A DNA stretch of 64,000 nt from Natrinema halophilum (GCF_013402815.2 NZ_CP058601.1:3844001-3908000), one strand, 5' to 3'. Counted from the first letter of the stretch, positions 33,601 through 42,146 are shown. Numbers and translations are program-made. Notes: generated from the letters alone by a model not told the origin.

Positions 33601-34860
33601 CTATATTTCAAGCCCCAATGAGCGGAGTTCCTCGATCTCGCTTTGGATGCTCTTGACTCGCTCTTTCATGTCGCCACCAGCTTCCAACGCTGAGTCGAAG
33701 AGTCGTTCTTCCCGTTCTTCGAGCCGCTCGACACCCTTCGGACTCAGAGCCTGCCCACACCACATACATTGGGCCTCTCCCCTGGGCGTATCGCGTTGTC
33801 AGCGCGGACACTCCACCGGCCCGATGTCCTCAATCTCATCCTCAGAAACGTCTGCTCCGTGGGTTCGGGCAACTTCTCGTGCAGTATCCTCTCGGAACAC
33901 GTTGATGTATCGGCGGGCCTCGTCGCTATTTTCGACCCACCCATGGTGCTTTTCTATATGATTCTGTGACACGTTCTTTCGTGCGAGGTAACTTGCGGAA
34001 GATTTCCGCATCCGCGTGAATTCTATCTTCGACGGCTTTCTGAGATCGCCATTATCGACTGCTCGTTTGACGGGTGCTCGGAGCATTTTCAACTTCATGT
34101 TGTAGCTCACGTCCCGCCCGGTGTCTAAGTCCGACCAAAGCGGTGCATCGGGCTCGTTACCCCGAGGGTGAACCTCTAACCAGCGTTTGAGGTATGGGAC
34201 TGATGTGATTAGTACAATCGAGCGGCGACCCCGCTTTCCATCGACGGTGATTTCCATCCCGTACTTGTGATCACTAACGTCACCGACAGTTAGTTCACGG
34301 AACTCCTCGGATCGCGTACCAGCATCCCAGCTGACGGCGACTGCTGCCTTGTTGCGTGCGTGTTTGGCGTTATCTAGGACAGGAACGATGTGCTCGTCCC
34401 ACCACCACATCTTCGTCGGGTCTGGTTTTGGGTTGTAGTCTCTGGGGAGGTCGGCCGAGATCCACTCGATACTTGATGGTTTCTCGTCCTCATAATCACC
34501 TTCTGTTATGTGCCCACCAAACACTCGAAGCGCGACCCGATGGTCACGTTTCGATTCTTCGCTATCATAGTTTGCGTTGATCCAACTGACGTATTTCTTT
34601 GCGGCCTCTTTCTCTTTCTTTGACTCTCCGATGATTTCTACTAAATCTGGCTCAGGTATTTCATCTGGCGAATATTTGGACGAATCCCCAGCCATCATCG
34701 TACAGTGTTGGAGGAGCTTTGTCCATCGGCCCTCAGAGTAATTGTGGACCCCGAGTTCTGAGGAGAACTTGAGAAGGGCGTCTTTCTCCTCTGGTGACAG
34801 AGTCTCCGATTTCTCAATCCGCGTGTGGAGTGTTTCGATCTTGTCTGGCAGCTTTGGCAT
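33601..34860 (-). pseudogene. tyrosine recombinase with in-frame TGA in its C-terminal zinc ribbon
   Basis: The first 353 codons are a normal haloarchaeal integrase. The Arg box is WDAGTRSEEF, the Lys region VDGKRGRRS, followed by TRMRKSSASYLAR (H replaced by T, Arg kept), HHGWVENS and ARRYINVF with the Tyr. After GPVECPR a TGA (33799-33801) interrupts the frame. The same frame then continues 66 codons (QCMWCGQALSPKGVERLEE...) to a TAG at 33601. The two halves together make a CxxC...CxxC ribbon in which the TGA replaces the second Cys. Either the tail is lost or the base is a recent nonsense change. The catalytic domain itself is complete, so the truncated form may still work. Confidence 0.75.
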
Positions 34861-34903
34861 ACTCTAATTTAGAATGGGTAGGCATTTGAACTCTTGGTAT
34901 ATG

Positions 34904-35077
34904 TCCGGGAGGCGGCATACTTTTGCGACGAACTACGGCGAGCAGTTCATCTGCTCGCCTCTTCGAGAGTCGCAAATATGGAACTCGACTGGATTTGAAC
35001 CAGACGAGTCACAGCCCGGGAGCGCAGCGAAGCGAGTACCCCGGACTGTCTCGGCGAGGTTCGCAATCCGGGAGGCG
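34904..35077. repeat. hairpin-rich recombinase-associated element
   Basis: Upstream of the recombinase gene lies TCCGGGAGGCGGCAT (34904-34918), followed by nested inverted repeats. TTTGCGAC (34922-34929) pairs with GTCGCAAA (34969-34976) and encloses GGCGAGCAG-ttcat-CTGCTCGCC (34937-34959). Further right are tRNA T-arm-like sequence (GGATTTGAACC), GAGCGCAGCGAAGC and another TCCGGGAGGCG (35067-35077). The 15-bp box recurs at 36861. The element probably relates to attachment or excision sites but contains no complete tRNA. Confidence 0.5.
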
Positions 35078-35248
35078 CCCCTTCTTCTGTGACAGCTTTC
35101 CCGGATCGCGTTCACCGAGATCGTTCAGCCAACCGTTTATCGGCCGTGGCTCTGCCGCGGTTCGATTCGCGATGGCTGTAAACCGGTCGGGTTCGCTCGA
35201 CGGCGGGCGATCGTTACCCTCTCCCGAGTCGGGTGATCGCGAGACGAG

Positions 35249-35596
35249 TCACCCGATCAGCGATGGCCCAAACCGTATCACCCACAACGTGGCCATGCCG
35301 ACGACGATCGTATAAAAAACGTTCTCGGTGCGCCACGCAACCGTCGTGGCGATCGACCCTGCGACGAGGCGTGCGTCGAGCACCGTTTCTCCCAGCGTCG
35401 GCTGGACCGTCACGACCGCAGGGACGACGAGGGCAGCGAGGACGGCCGCAGGGACGTATCGCAGTGTTTGTTCAACGCGCGGCGGCACCGAGTCGATTCG
35501 CCCGAACAAATAAACGAATGAGAGCCGGATCACGTACGTACAGATACCAATACCCGCTATCGCGGCCCAGATACGTATGTGAGACCACTCGGTCAT
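35249..35596 (-). CDS. azlD: branched-chain amino acid exporter subunit AzlD
   Basis: The product is 115 aa. I start it at the ATG 35596, which overlaps the azlC stop (ATGA). Four hydrophobic segments are visible, beginning IWAAIAGIGICTYVIRLSFVYLFG, with the R-x-x-PAAVLAAL motif of AzlD (LRYVPAAVLAALVVPAVV). AzlD is the small subunit of the AzlCD exporter for branched-chain amino acids and analogues. It is co-transcribed after azlC. It is housekeeping cargo between two recombinase loci. Confidence 0.85.
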   Translation of the reverse strand: MTEWSHIRIWAAIAGIGICTYVIRLSFVYLFGRIDSVPPRVEQTLRYVPAAVLAALVVPAVVTVQPTLGETVLDARLVAGSIATTVAWRTENVFYTIVVGMATLWVIRFGPSLIG

Positions 35597-36294
35597 GCTG
35601 TCCTCCACGCGTCGACGACGACTCCGGAAAGGATTCCGATCACGGCAGCGATGGGCAAATCGAGATTGAACGGAACGCCGAGTGTCGCAATACTGAGGGC
35701 AGTGACCCCGGCAACCACGCCCGCCGCTGTTGTTCCTGCGTCTTTCATTGCCGGCACCAGTACCGCGATGAACACCAGTGGCAGCGCGAAGTTTAACTCG
35801 AGTGCATCTGGGACACTTGCTCCAAGAACGGCTCCGACGAACGTTCCGATTTGCCAGACGATCCACAGCGTCGCAGCTATCCCAACGTAGTACCAGAGTC
35901 GATGCCGTTCGTCGTTCGTTTCGTATTCGGCCACGGACATCGCGTATGCCTGATCGGTCAGCAAGTAGGCGGCCAGCCCGCGAATACGAAGGGAGAACGG
36001 TTGAAGATACGGTGCGATCGACGCCGAATACATCACCATCCGGATATTGATCACGACCGCTGTCCCAACGACGATAATAAACGACGCGTTCGAACCGATG
36101 AGGTCGATGGCGGCTAACTGTGAGGCTCCCGCAAAGACGATTGCGGACATCCCGACCGTTTCAGCGATCGTCAAACCCTCACTGATGGCAGTGATTCCGG
36201 TAATAAGTGCAAAGGGAACGATTCCGATGACGAGCGGCATGGCTGCACGGATACCGGCAAATAAATCGGGATGAAGCCGTTCACGAAGTATCAT
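35593..36294 (-). CDS. azlC: branched-chain amino acid exporter subunit AzlC
   Basis: This 233-aa membrane protein has about seven hydrophobic segments. Its N-terminus shows the AzlC signature AAMPLVIGIVPFALITG and the conserved IVFAGASQLAAIDLIG. Later INIRMVMYSASIAPYL matches the family. AzlC with AzlD exports branched-chain amino acids. It is the first gene of the pair. Both are flanked by sequences sharing the TCCGGGAGGCGGCAT box, so the pair may have been trapped between recombinase remnants. Confidence 0.88.
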   Translation of the reverse strand: MILRERLHPDLFAGIRAAMPLVIGIVPFALITGITAISEGLTIAETVGMSAIVFAGASQLAAIDLIGSNASFIIVVGTAVVINIRMVMYSASIAPYLQPFSLRIRGLAAYLLTDQAYAMSVAEYETNDERHRLWYYVGIAATLWIVWQIGTFVGAVLGASVPDALELNFALPLVFIAVLVPAMKDAGTTAAGVVAGVTALSIATLGVPFNLDLPIAAVIGILSGVVVDAWRTA

Positions 36295-36429
36295 ACATAG
36301 CGCTCTCTGACGCGAGTGTGAAACCGTACCGGTTTATCGATACCGCCGAGGTTTTTGGCGTTCTGGCGGTGGCACTTCCTTCGACTCGAGAGCGGTTTCA
36401 CCTTACTGGGAACGGTCGGAACGATGCCC

Positions 36430-36748
36430 CGCTAGCGAGCGAGAACCGGTGAGAGCGCCTGCGTGGCGTCGATCGTATTTGAACGACACGAGAAGAGCGG
36501 CGAGCGTTCCCTGCCGCGAGTTGCAACTCGGGGTGTCGGCGCGACCTGTGTCGCTGTCGGTTCCGACCGGAGAGCGTATTCCCGTTCCCGAATCCCTCGA
36601 CGGGCTCGTACCTGCGGATGGAGTGTACGGGGTTGAGCCGGTAGTGAAAGCCGTCGAGCGTACTTTGCGATACTTCGTTCTTCCGCGCATCGAGGTACAT
36701 CTCCTTCACCTCAACAGGCGAGATGGGTTCGAGTTCGTTCTTCGTCAT
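36430..36748 (-). pseudogene. degraded tyrosine recombinase, N-terminal fragment
   Basis: From the ATG at 36748 the frame reads MTKNELEPISPVEVKEMYLD and QSTLDGFHYRLNPV, the typical start of haloarchaeal XerC-like integrases. The frame then shifts; in another frame SRQGTLAALLVSFKYDRRHAGA follows, matching the next conserved segment. No catalytic domain remains. This is a relic of an earlier integration. Confidence 0.65.
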
Positions 36749-36777
36749 CGGATTCTCCGAAGTACCCCCATGAGCGA

Positions 36778-36875
36778 GGAGTGGAGCTGTCCCCGGTCCC
36801 GCGAGCGGAGCGAGCGGGGCTACGGAAGGCGAGCGCAGCGAAGCCTTCCGGACGTTCAAATCCGGGAGGCGGCAT
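36778..36875. repeat. second hairpin-rich recombinase-associated element
   Basis: The element contains CCCGC...GCGGG and GGAAGGC...GCCTTCC hairpins, GAGCGCAGCGAAGC, then GTTCAAATCCGGGAGGCGGC. It shares the TCCGGGAGGCGGCAT box with 34904 and lies, as there, just upstream of a minus-strand recombinase gene (here a relic). The T-arm-like TTCAAAT suggests derivation from a tRNA 3' end. Confidence 0.45.
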
Positions 36876-37035
36876 CCTGTTACCGGTTGATCAATAACCG
36901 AAAGCATCCGCGCCATCCTGCGACGCCAACTTTTCTCGTGCGAGTTCAACCGGTCACTGGGTGCACCCCGTCACGTCTGGCGTTGTGCAATAATCGAAAC
37001 GCGCTGGGGGAACCTAGTTCTTACGGTGAATTGAA

Positions 37036-37057
37036 GTCGTTAAGAACCTTTGACCCG
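37036..37057 (+). repeat. recurrent motif copy 1
   Basis: GTCGTTAAGAACCTTTGACC, 110 bp upstream of the 160-aa membrane protein gene. The same core occurs at 38056, 40357 and (partly) 41330, always in the AT-rich cassette region upstream of genes. It may be a binding site or an ancient repeat. Confidence 0.5.
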
Positions 37058-37167
37058 TGCTGATTCCCTAATTCATCTATTTGAGGAACGCGCAGGTTCG
37101 GTAAAGCCAAACAGAAAGATGCAAAAATCCCATCAAAAAGCTATTCTCCCTTGCCGGAAGTAGAATA

Positions 37168-37650
37168 ATGAATAGATATATGCCATCTGATGATCCTGGT
37201 CGAGATCTTGCTGGAGGTATTGGTGGGGCTATTGCATTTCTTATAATTCTAGGTATGAAAGCTGCTATACTGCTATTTTCTCTCCCTTACCTATACGGGT
37301 TGCTAATTTCACTATGGCCGATACTAATTGTAATAAATATGTTTTGTATCGGTTTAGGTTGTCTCATATATGGTCTTTTAGGACTTGTTCAATTTATTAC
37401 AGGAGGGAGTGATCTGTTAGTTGAATTATTCCCTCAACTCACAACGGAGGTGCGTATTGGTGTGTATCTGAGTCTACTATTGATTATTGGGCCTACCCTA
37501 TTGCTGGCTGGAAGACGGATGTATAGACCTGCTAAATGCCTGACTGCTCGTTCACTAAGCCGATTACGCGAATTATATGCAGAACACGGGCCTAATGGAT
37601 TGGTTTGGGTCGTGCCAGAGATAAGACGACTGTACAAAAAGGTGAGGTGA
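37168..37650 (+). CDS. hypothetical membrane protein, 160 aa (AT-rich)
   Basis: Four hydrophobic segments are visible, including LAGGIGGAIAFLIILG, MKAAILLFSLPYLYGLLIS, PILIVINMFCIGLGCLIYG and VYLSLLLIIGPTLLLAG. A basic cytosolic tail follows (LRELYAEHGPNGLVWVVPEIRRLYKKVR). The gene is clearly richer in A and T than the rest of the window and its protein is less acidic, pointing to transfer from a different haloarchaeal pool. A recurrent 22-bp motif lies upstream. Function unknown. Confidence 0.65.
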   Translation: MNRYMPSDDPGRDLAGGIGGAIAFLIILGMKAAILLFSLPYLYGLLISLWPILIVINMFCIGLGCLIYGLLGLVQFITGGSDLLVELFPQLTTEVRIGVYLSLLLIIGPTLLLAGRRMYRPAKCLTARSLSRLRELYAEHGPNGLVWVVPEIRRLYKKVR

Positions 37651-37709
37651 TTAATTCCACCAAGCACTACTAATCGCCTCAATTATGAGTAAGTGTAAAA
37701 GTTGTCAGT

Positions 37710-38036
37710 TTAGGGGGAATACATTCGCAAAGCTGTTTGGATAGATGTTTCGGTTCTCGTAACGAAATCGGATAAGCTTCGTCTCAATCGGAAGTTTGTG
37801 TCCGTGCTCTCGGTGAAGATATCAGCTCGTTGCCCTCCATCAAGATATGGCTCCTCAGTCTTGATGGTGTAGCTGGTGTCCCCATCAATTTCCTCTCGAA
37901 GTATCTCTATCTGATTCCATTCCTCAAACGGGCCGATGCCCGCCTGCCATCGGTCGTGATCGGCTCTGTTGTCGACAGTGGGAACTGCTAAGGCAAAGTC
38001 GTCTGCCAGTTGGTCCAGTATTGCAGATCGGTTCAT
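37710..38036 (-). CDS. hypothetical protein, 108 aa
   Basis: Not recognised. The sequence is acidic: MNRSAILDQLADDFALAVPT, then IEILREEIDGDTSYTIKTEEPYLDGGQRADIFTEST, ending LSDFVTRTETSIQTALRMYSP. It is divergent from the SHOCT/PH-like gene at 38146. A badly decayed second copy of this gene lies at 40140-40320, again divergent from a second SHOCT-type copy. So the two genes move as a cassette. Confidence 0.55.
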   Translation of the reverse strand: MNRSAILDQLADDFALAVPTVDNRADHDRWQAGIGPFEEWNQIEILREEIDGDTSYTIKTEEPYLDGGQRADIFTESTDTNFRLRRSLSDFVTRTETSIQTALRMYSP

Positions 38037-38055
38037 ATCAGGTTCAATATGATCA

Positions 38056-38077
38056 GTCGTTAAGAATCTTTGATCTG
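38056..38077 (+). repeat. recurrent motif copy 2
   Basis: GTCGTTAAGAATCTTTGATC, about 90 bp upstream of the 651-aa gene; a variant of the motif at 37036 and 40357. Confidence 0.5.
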
Positions 38078-38145
38078 CGTGAATGCTCCGATCAAGCTAC
38101 TACGCAGACACAAAAGTTAATATTGCCTGAAATCTCAAAACTGCT

Positions 38146-40101
38146 ATGGGATTGTTTTCGAGAAACTCAGGTGAGACGAGTGATTCTGAGGCCGTCGTAC
38201 GTGAGTTGGTCGAGAACGCGGAAAGCGACACTGTTACTTCGGAGCTGTTGACCAGCACTAAGACGAGTGGTATCCTCTCAGATGGAATAACGCTCAAGAA
38301 TAACCCAGTCAACTATTTTCTGGAAGATAACGAACAGCCCCACTTTATTTTTTATAGAAACGACACCCCTGTCCTGCAGGCAACGGAGGTTAATCTTGAT
38401 CTGAGGTTGGAATTCGAGAAAAAACCTAATTTTGTCATTTGCCTCACAGACCATAGGATAGTTCTCATCGAGAGCAGTAATGGTAGAGACTTAGCAAAAA
38501 GTATCCCTTATACGGCAATTTCGAAAATCATAGGAATTGAGGATCATAATCGCTATTACGAGCTTTCTCTACAACTCAAAACAGAAGCTACAGATCTTAT
38601 CCAGGATATATTTTCAAGCTTTGGTGAGCAAGTCTCCGACAAAGGAAATCTTTGGAACTTAGCGATGTATGTCTCATTTGATTCTGATACTGGTCATAAG
38701 TCCAAAATAGATGTTATGCGAAATGCTCGTGATTATCTCAGATCTGCAATTGAGGAAGCAACTGATTTCTATCAAGAACCGACTACTACTGAAAATACCG
38801 AGTCAGCCACCGGTTCCGGCAACCCTAATAGCGAAAATGATTCTGAGGTTATAACGGACACAACTACCGAATCAAAGTCTCCTGATAACTTAGGACCGAA
38901 GGCTTCTGACTCTTCGGCAGGTTCAGCAGAGCCATCATCTATTGAGGTTGGTATCTCAATTCACTCAGAAACAGCGGATACTGATGACTGGCTGAAAAAC
39001 ATTGACGGAACTGTTGCCACGCAACAAAAATCAATAAATCATACTAAGGTATTTGGTAGTGACTATGTTGAGTTCATATATGGATTTACTGATATAGCCG
39101 AAGTTTACAAAGAAAATGATGGATTATCTATTGGTGGTAAGCAGTTAAGATTTTTAGACATTCTGAATGTCCGGTTCTTAGAAGATAGAGATCTTGTAGC
39201 CGGATCTAATCTATCCGTACTACGCGGGTGCGATTATATTGCTCTCACAGTCGCCACTGATGGGGTCTCTCCAGATCAAACAGCTACTGATTATGAAGGG
39301 GGCGTCTCTCATCTGTACCTCATTGGTTCTCCGAAAGATCTCAGAAGGTATGCCAAGGGATCTCACAAGAGCGATAACGAATATCAAGTGAGTGATGCTC
39401 CATCTGCTTCCAGAAGTGACTTGCAAACGCTCTTCGACAAAGTCAGAGATGACGTGTCAGCCACGTCTTCAGAGGTGTATATACTTCAGGATTATATTGA
39501 ACGTCCTTCGCATCTCAAGATAGAAGGGTGGCAGGAATCAGGTGCTACCAAAATAAATGCCGGGATTGGTGGAGATATAGAAAGCAGCGGAAAATCGCGA
39601 GGAATCCAAGTTGGGCCCTATACGAGTGCTAGATCTCAGTCTGAAGGGTCGATTATTGCAGAGTTGGATGGTAGTATTTCTGATAATTCCTTTTCATCCG
39701 AAATCAGCTTCCTGCGAATATCAAGGAAGGGAATATTCGTTGACTCTGATCCTGTTTTGAATTTCGATTATAGTGCAATCGATAGGGTTCTGAAAAGGGA
39801 CAACGGCTTCAGCATTGAAGCAGACGGAACTGTTTACACTATCGTGGGCCCGAGACAGACGTCAAATATGCTGTTTGGGAAAGATGGTTTATTTTCCTCA
39901 CTGGACTCACCCGCTCTCGAAGAGGCAATCGCATTTATTCAGGAGCAGGTGAGCCAGAGCCGCGAGAATAAGGAACCTGTAGAGGAGAGTGACAACAAGC
40001 CAGCTGACAAACTCAGGGAACTAAAAAACCTCCACGAAGAAGGAGTTCTTACTGATGACGAATTTAAGTCGAAGAAAAGAGAGTTGCTTGACGACTTTTA
40101 A
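38146..40101 (+). CDS. large SHOCT-domain protein with PH-like regions, 651 aa
   Basis: The protein starts MGLFSRNSGETSDSEAVVRELV. It has a PH-like strand region (FVICLTDHRIVLIESSNGRDLAKSIPYTAISKIIG), a disordered Ser/Thr/Glu linker (residues 215-265) and a second strand-rich half (SFLRISRKGIFVDSDPVLNFDYSAIDRV). It ends in a SHOCT helix pair (DKLRELKNLHEEGVLTDDEFKSKKRELLDDF). SHOCT modules are short oligomerisation or recruitment motifs in prokaryotic proteins, often paired with PH-like domains. The gene is AT-rich and its start is near the cell-surface-like 'GLFS' leader but without a signal peptide. A truncated paralog follows at 40447. Confidence 0.7.
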   Translation: MGLFSRNSGETSDSEAVVRELVENAESDTVTSELLTSTKTSGILSDGITLKNNPVNYFLEDNEQPHFIFYRNDTPVLQATEVNLDLRLEFEKKPNFVICLTDHRIVLIESSNGRDLAKSIPYTAISKIIGIEDHNRYYELSLQLKTEATDLIQDIFSSFGEQVSDKGNLWNLAMYVSFDSDTGHKSKIDVMRNARDYLRSAIEEATDFYQEPTTTENTESATGSGNPNSENDSEVITDTTTESKSPDNLGPKASDSSAGSAEPSSIEVGISIHSETADTDDWLKNIDGTVATQQKSINHTKVFGSDYVEFIYGFTDIAEVYKENDGLSIGGKQLRFLDILNVRFLEDRDLVAGSNLSVLRGCDYIALTVATDGVSPDQTATDYEGGVSHLYLIGSPKDLRRYAKGSHKSDNEYQVSDAPSASRSDLQTLFDKVRDDVSATSSEVYILQDYIERPSHLKIEGWQESGATKINAGIGGDIESSGKSRGIQVGPYTSARSQSEGSIIAELDGSISDNSFSSEISFLRISRKGIFVDSDPVLNFDYSAIDRVLKRDNGFSIEADGTVYTIVGPRQTSNMLFGKDGLFSSLDSPALEEAIAFIQEQVSQSRENKEPVEESDNKPADKLRELKNLHEEGVLTDDEFKSKKRELLDDF

Positions 40102-40139
40102 CTGATAAAATCTACTTTTCTTCTGGCAGTAGTCTCAAA

Positions 40140-40340
40140 GCTGTAAGGATCGATGGTTTCCGTTGTCGTAGCGGAAGTGGAGGAGCTTTGCCTCAATTGG
40201 AAGCTTCGTGTCTGCTCTTTCCGTAAAGACGTCAGCCCGTTGCTTTCCATCAGGATTCGTTATCAGCTTTACTATCGACAGTAGGAACTGCTAAGGCAAA
40301 GTCGACTGCCAGTTGCTCCAGTATCGTGGATGGATCATAC
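40140..40340 (-). pseudogene. decayed copy of the 108-aa gene
   Basis: DNA here matches the gene at 37710-38036 in blocks, including the CTTCGTGTC...TCTTTC...GTAAAGA region and GGAACTGCTAAGGCAAAGTC near 40290, but the middle is deleted and the frame is broken. It retains the same orientation relative to the following SHOCT-type copy. Confidence 0.6.
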
Positions 40341-40356
40341 ACGTCTGATATGACCA

Positions 40357-40378
40357 GTCGTTAAGAACCCTTGACCCG
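40357..40378 (+). repeat. recurrent motif copy 3
   Basis: GTCGTTAAGAACCCTTGACC, about 90 bp upstream of the degraded SHOCT gene, the same spacing as copy 2. Confidence 0.5.
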
Positions 40379-40446
40379 CGTTGGTTTGCGAATTAAGCTA
40401 CTGTACTGACGCAAAAGGTAATAAGGAGCTATTTGATTATTCAGAT

Positions 40447-40753
40447 ATGGGATTATTTTCGAGTAACTCAGATGACACTGCTTCTTCTCGTGAGCGAGTG
40501 ACTGAGCTTGTAGAAGCAGCATACAGTAGTACGGTAACAGAAGAGCGTTTGACTCAATTAGACACGTCTGGATTAGTCACACGAGGAATACAGCTGGACG
40601 AGCCCCCGGTGATTGATTATCTCGCTGAAAGAAAATGCATCGGATGATAGCGCAGGAGACAGACTTCGAGAATTGAACGATCTCCACAAAGAGGGTATCC
40701 TCACTGACGACGAATTTGAGTCGAAAAAAGAAGATGTGCTGGACAACTTCTGA
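40447..40753 (+). pseudogene. internally deleted copy of the SHOCT/PH-like gene
   Basis: The beginning reads MGLFSSNSDDTASSRERVTE, paralogous to the start of the 651-aa protein, through IDYLAE. The frame then ends at a TGA (40645-40647). In a shifted frame the DNA continues as DRLRELNDLHKEGILTDDEF and SKKEDVLDNF, the same SHOCT end as the large gene. So some 550 codons were removed with a one-base frame change. An intact gene is unlikely, although an 88-residue N-terminal peptide could be made. Confidence 0.7.
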
Positions 40754-40778
40754 TCGACAGAGTCTGTCTATTAGCCGT

Positions 40779-41192
40779 TCATAGCTCGCGTCTTCCATCA
40801 GGAACACAGGGCCAACAGGGGAAATCATCCGAAAGCTTGTCGCAGTCGCACTCCTCCTCGGAGTCGTCGTAGGGTGGTGCTTCGACTGCTATGCCACCAT
40901 CCGCTCTCGTGGAAGGCTCAGTCGCTACAGCTTCAAGAAGGGGCTCACGGATAGCGACAGCGACCATATGCTTGCAGGCCCCTTCCTGGTACTCCCACGC
41001 GGGACAGGTACAATCTGACGGGATTTTCCCTTCGGCGTGAACCATATAGGTGTGTTCTCGCGGATCGTCGTAGGAACCGTTCACCACTTCAATGACACCC
41101 TCTCCGAGAAGGGTAAACTCGAAAGCTTCCCACGATGCTCGTTTGGCCATCTGTTCGTCGTACTCAAGTAGTTCGAGTGTTGATTGGCTCAT
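40779..41192 (-). CDS. SWIM zinc-finger protein, 137 aa
   Basis: I start at 41192 (MSQSTLELLEYDEQMAKRASW), since upstream codons to 41264 are unlike the family. The SWIM motif CxC-xn-CxH is visible as CTCPAWEYQEGACKH around residue 60. Before it, TYMVHAEGKIPSDCTC is the usual strand leading in. Stand-alone SWIM proteins are very common in haloarchaea and are thought to bind DNA or proteins. A Cys-rich tail (ECDCDKLSDDFPCWPCVP) adds a possible second metal site. Confidence 0.8.
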   Translation of the reverse strand: MSQSTLELLEYDEQMAKRASWEAFEFTLLGEGVIEVVNGSYDDPREHTYMVHAEGKIPSDCTCPAWEYQEGACKHMVAVAIREPLLEAVATEPSTRADGGIAVEAPPYDDSEEECDCDKLSDDFPCWPCVPDGRREL

Positions 41193-41329
41193 TGGCGTTT
41201 TGCTCCACAGAAGGCCACTGTCCGCCTGCTCCAACAGGCGGGCTTTTCCAAGCGATATGCCCAACAGGGACAGTTACCTTCTGATCGAAATAGCGGTACA
41301 GAATCCCGGTGATTAGCCACTCGTATCTC

Positions 41330-41350
41330 GTCAAAGATTCTTGACCCGCG
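41330..41350 (+). repeat. recurrent motif, diverged copy 4
   Basis: GTCAAAGATTCTTGACCCGCG shares the TTGACCCGCG end and GTC start with the copies at 37036, 38056 and 40357. It lies 138 bp upstream of the SWIM gene start, on the opposite strand. Confidence 0.35.
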
Positions 41351-41413
41351 AGATTTCTGCTGGTCAGATTTGGCTAAGGTACTCTCTCCGTTACTCCATT
41401 TTCGCCTCCTCGG

Positions 41414-41853
41414 TCAACTGTGAGTAGTGCTTTTCGAGGCGTACTCGTACTTATCCAGGTAGTCGAGGACTTGCTCTGTCTTCTCCGCTTCGAGGATGCT
41501 GCTCCTCACCGCTTTCTCGTCCTCAACCGAGGGGATGAGCATCTTGTCGTGCAAGCCCTGCTCAACCCCGTCGATAGATCCGAGGAACTTGATGAACACT
41601 CGAAGAGTCGATAGCTGTCCCTTGAGGGTGATCGTCTAGAGATCGCCGTCCTGTTTCCTCCAGAGTCGATACTCGTGGAGTGAGCGGGCCGTTAGTTCGT
41701 TGAGGTTGGTGATACCCACTTGATCACACCATTGAGCGAACGGCTCCAGACGGTAGTGGTAGCCCTGTAGCGTTGCTTCTGCAACCTCGTCACGACGTTG
41801 TGCCAGAAACATTCTCTCGCGTCTACGGGAGTGATGGGGTCGAGTGCTGCCAT
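41414..41853 (-). pseudogene. degraded tyrosine recombinase, N-terminal half
   Basis: The frame starts MAALDPITPVDARE, shifts by one base near 41813, then continues MFLAQRRDEVAEATLQGYHY, ITNLNELTARSLHEYRLWRK, an in-frame TAG (41636-41638) and ITLKGQLSTLRVFIKFLGSI to a TGA at 41414. This is the core-binding domain of haloarchaeal XerC-like integrases. The catalytic domain is absent. It abuts the truncated FAD oxidoreductase, so it may be the recombinase that defined this island edge. Confidence 0.8.
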
Positions 41854-41864
41854 TGGTTGCCGCA

Positions 41865-42146
41865 TCAGATTTCGCTGAGTACTTCGACTTGGACACTCGC
41901 ATCAAACGCGGCTGGGCCGGGCTGTGTGCGGTTACCCCAGACAATCATCCTAGTATCGACGAAACGGGCCCGGGCTTCGTCACCGCGTCCGGGTTTTCTG
42001 GCCACGGGTTCCAGCATGCACCGGCGACTGGCCAGATCGTGTCCGAACTCGTCTACGACGGTACGACGCGGCTCGTCGACGTCTCGGATCTGACGGCCGA
42101 CCGGTTCGAGGGGGACGAAGTGCTCGTCGAACGGAGCGTCGTCTGA
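41865..42146 (+). pseudogene. C-terminal remnant of an FAD-dependent (DAO-type) oxidoreductase
   Basis: The frame encodes RIKRGWAGLCAVTPDNHPSI, GPGFVTASGFSGHGFQHAPA and TGQIVSELVYDG, which is the conserved end of DAO-type oxidoreductases (sarcosine/glycine oxidase clade). No FAD-binding N-terminus is present. Upstream is recombinase sequence, so the gene was cut by integration. A short in-frame GTG start at 41844 could express the fragment, but it would not bind FAD. Confidence 0.75.

Noticed and set aside
33799-33801. TGA as a selenocysteine codon
   Set aside because: Haloarchaea are not known to use selenocysteine and no recoding structure was recognised; nonsense change or error is simpler.
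34975-35080. A tRNA gene near the recombinase
   Set aside because: Only T-arm-like fragments are present; no acceptor, D-arm or anticodon arm can be drawn.
36449-37063. 204-aa plus-strand frame
   Set aside because: It runs antisense to a recognisable recombinase relic and has Arg-rich, non-halophile composition.
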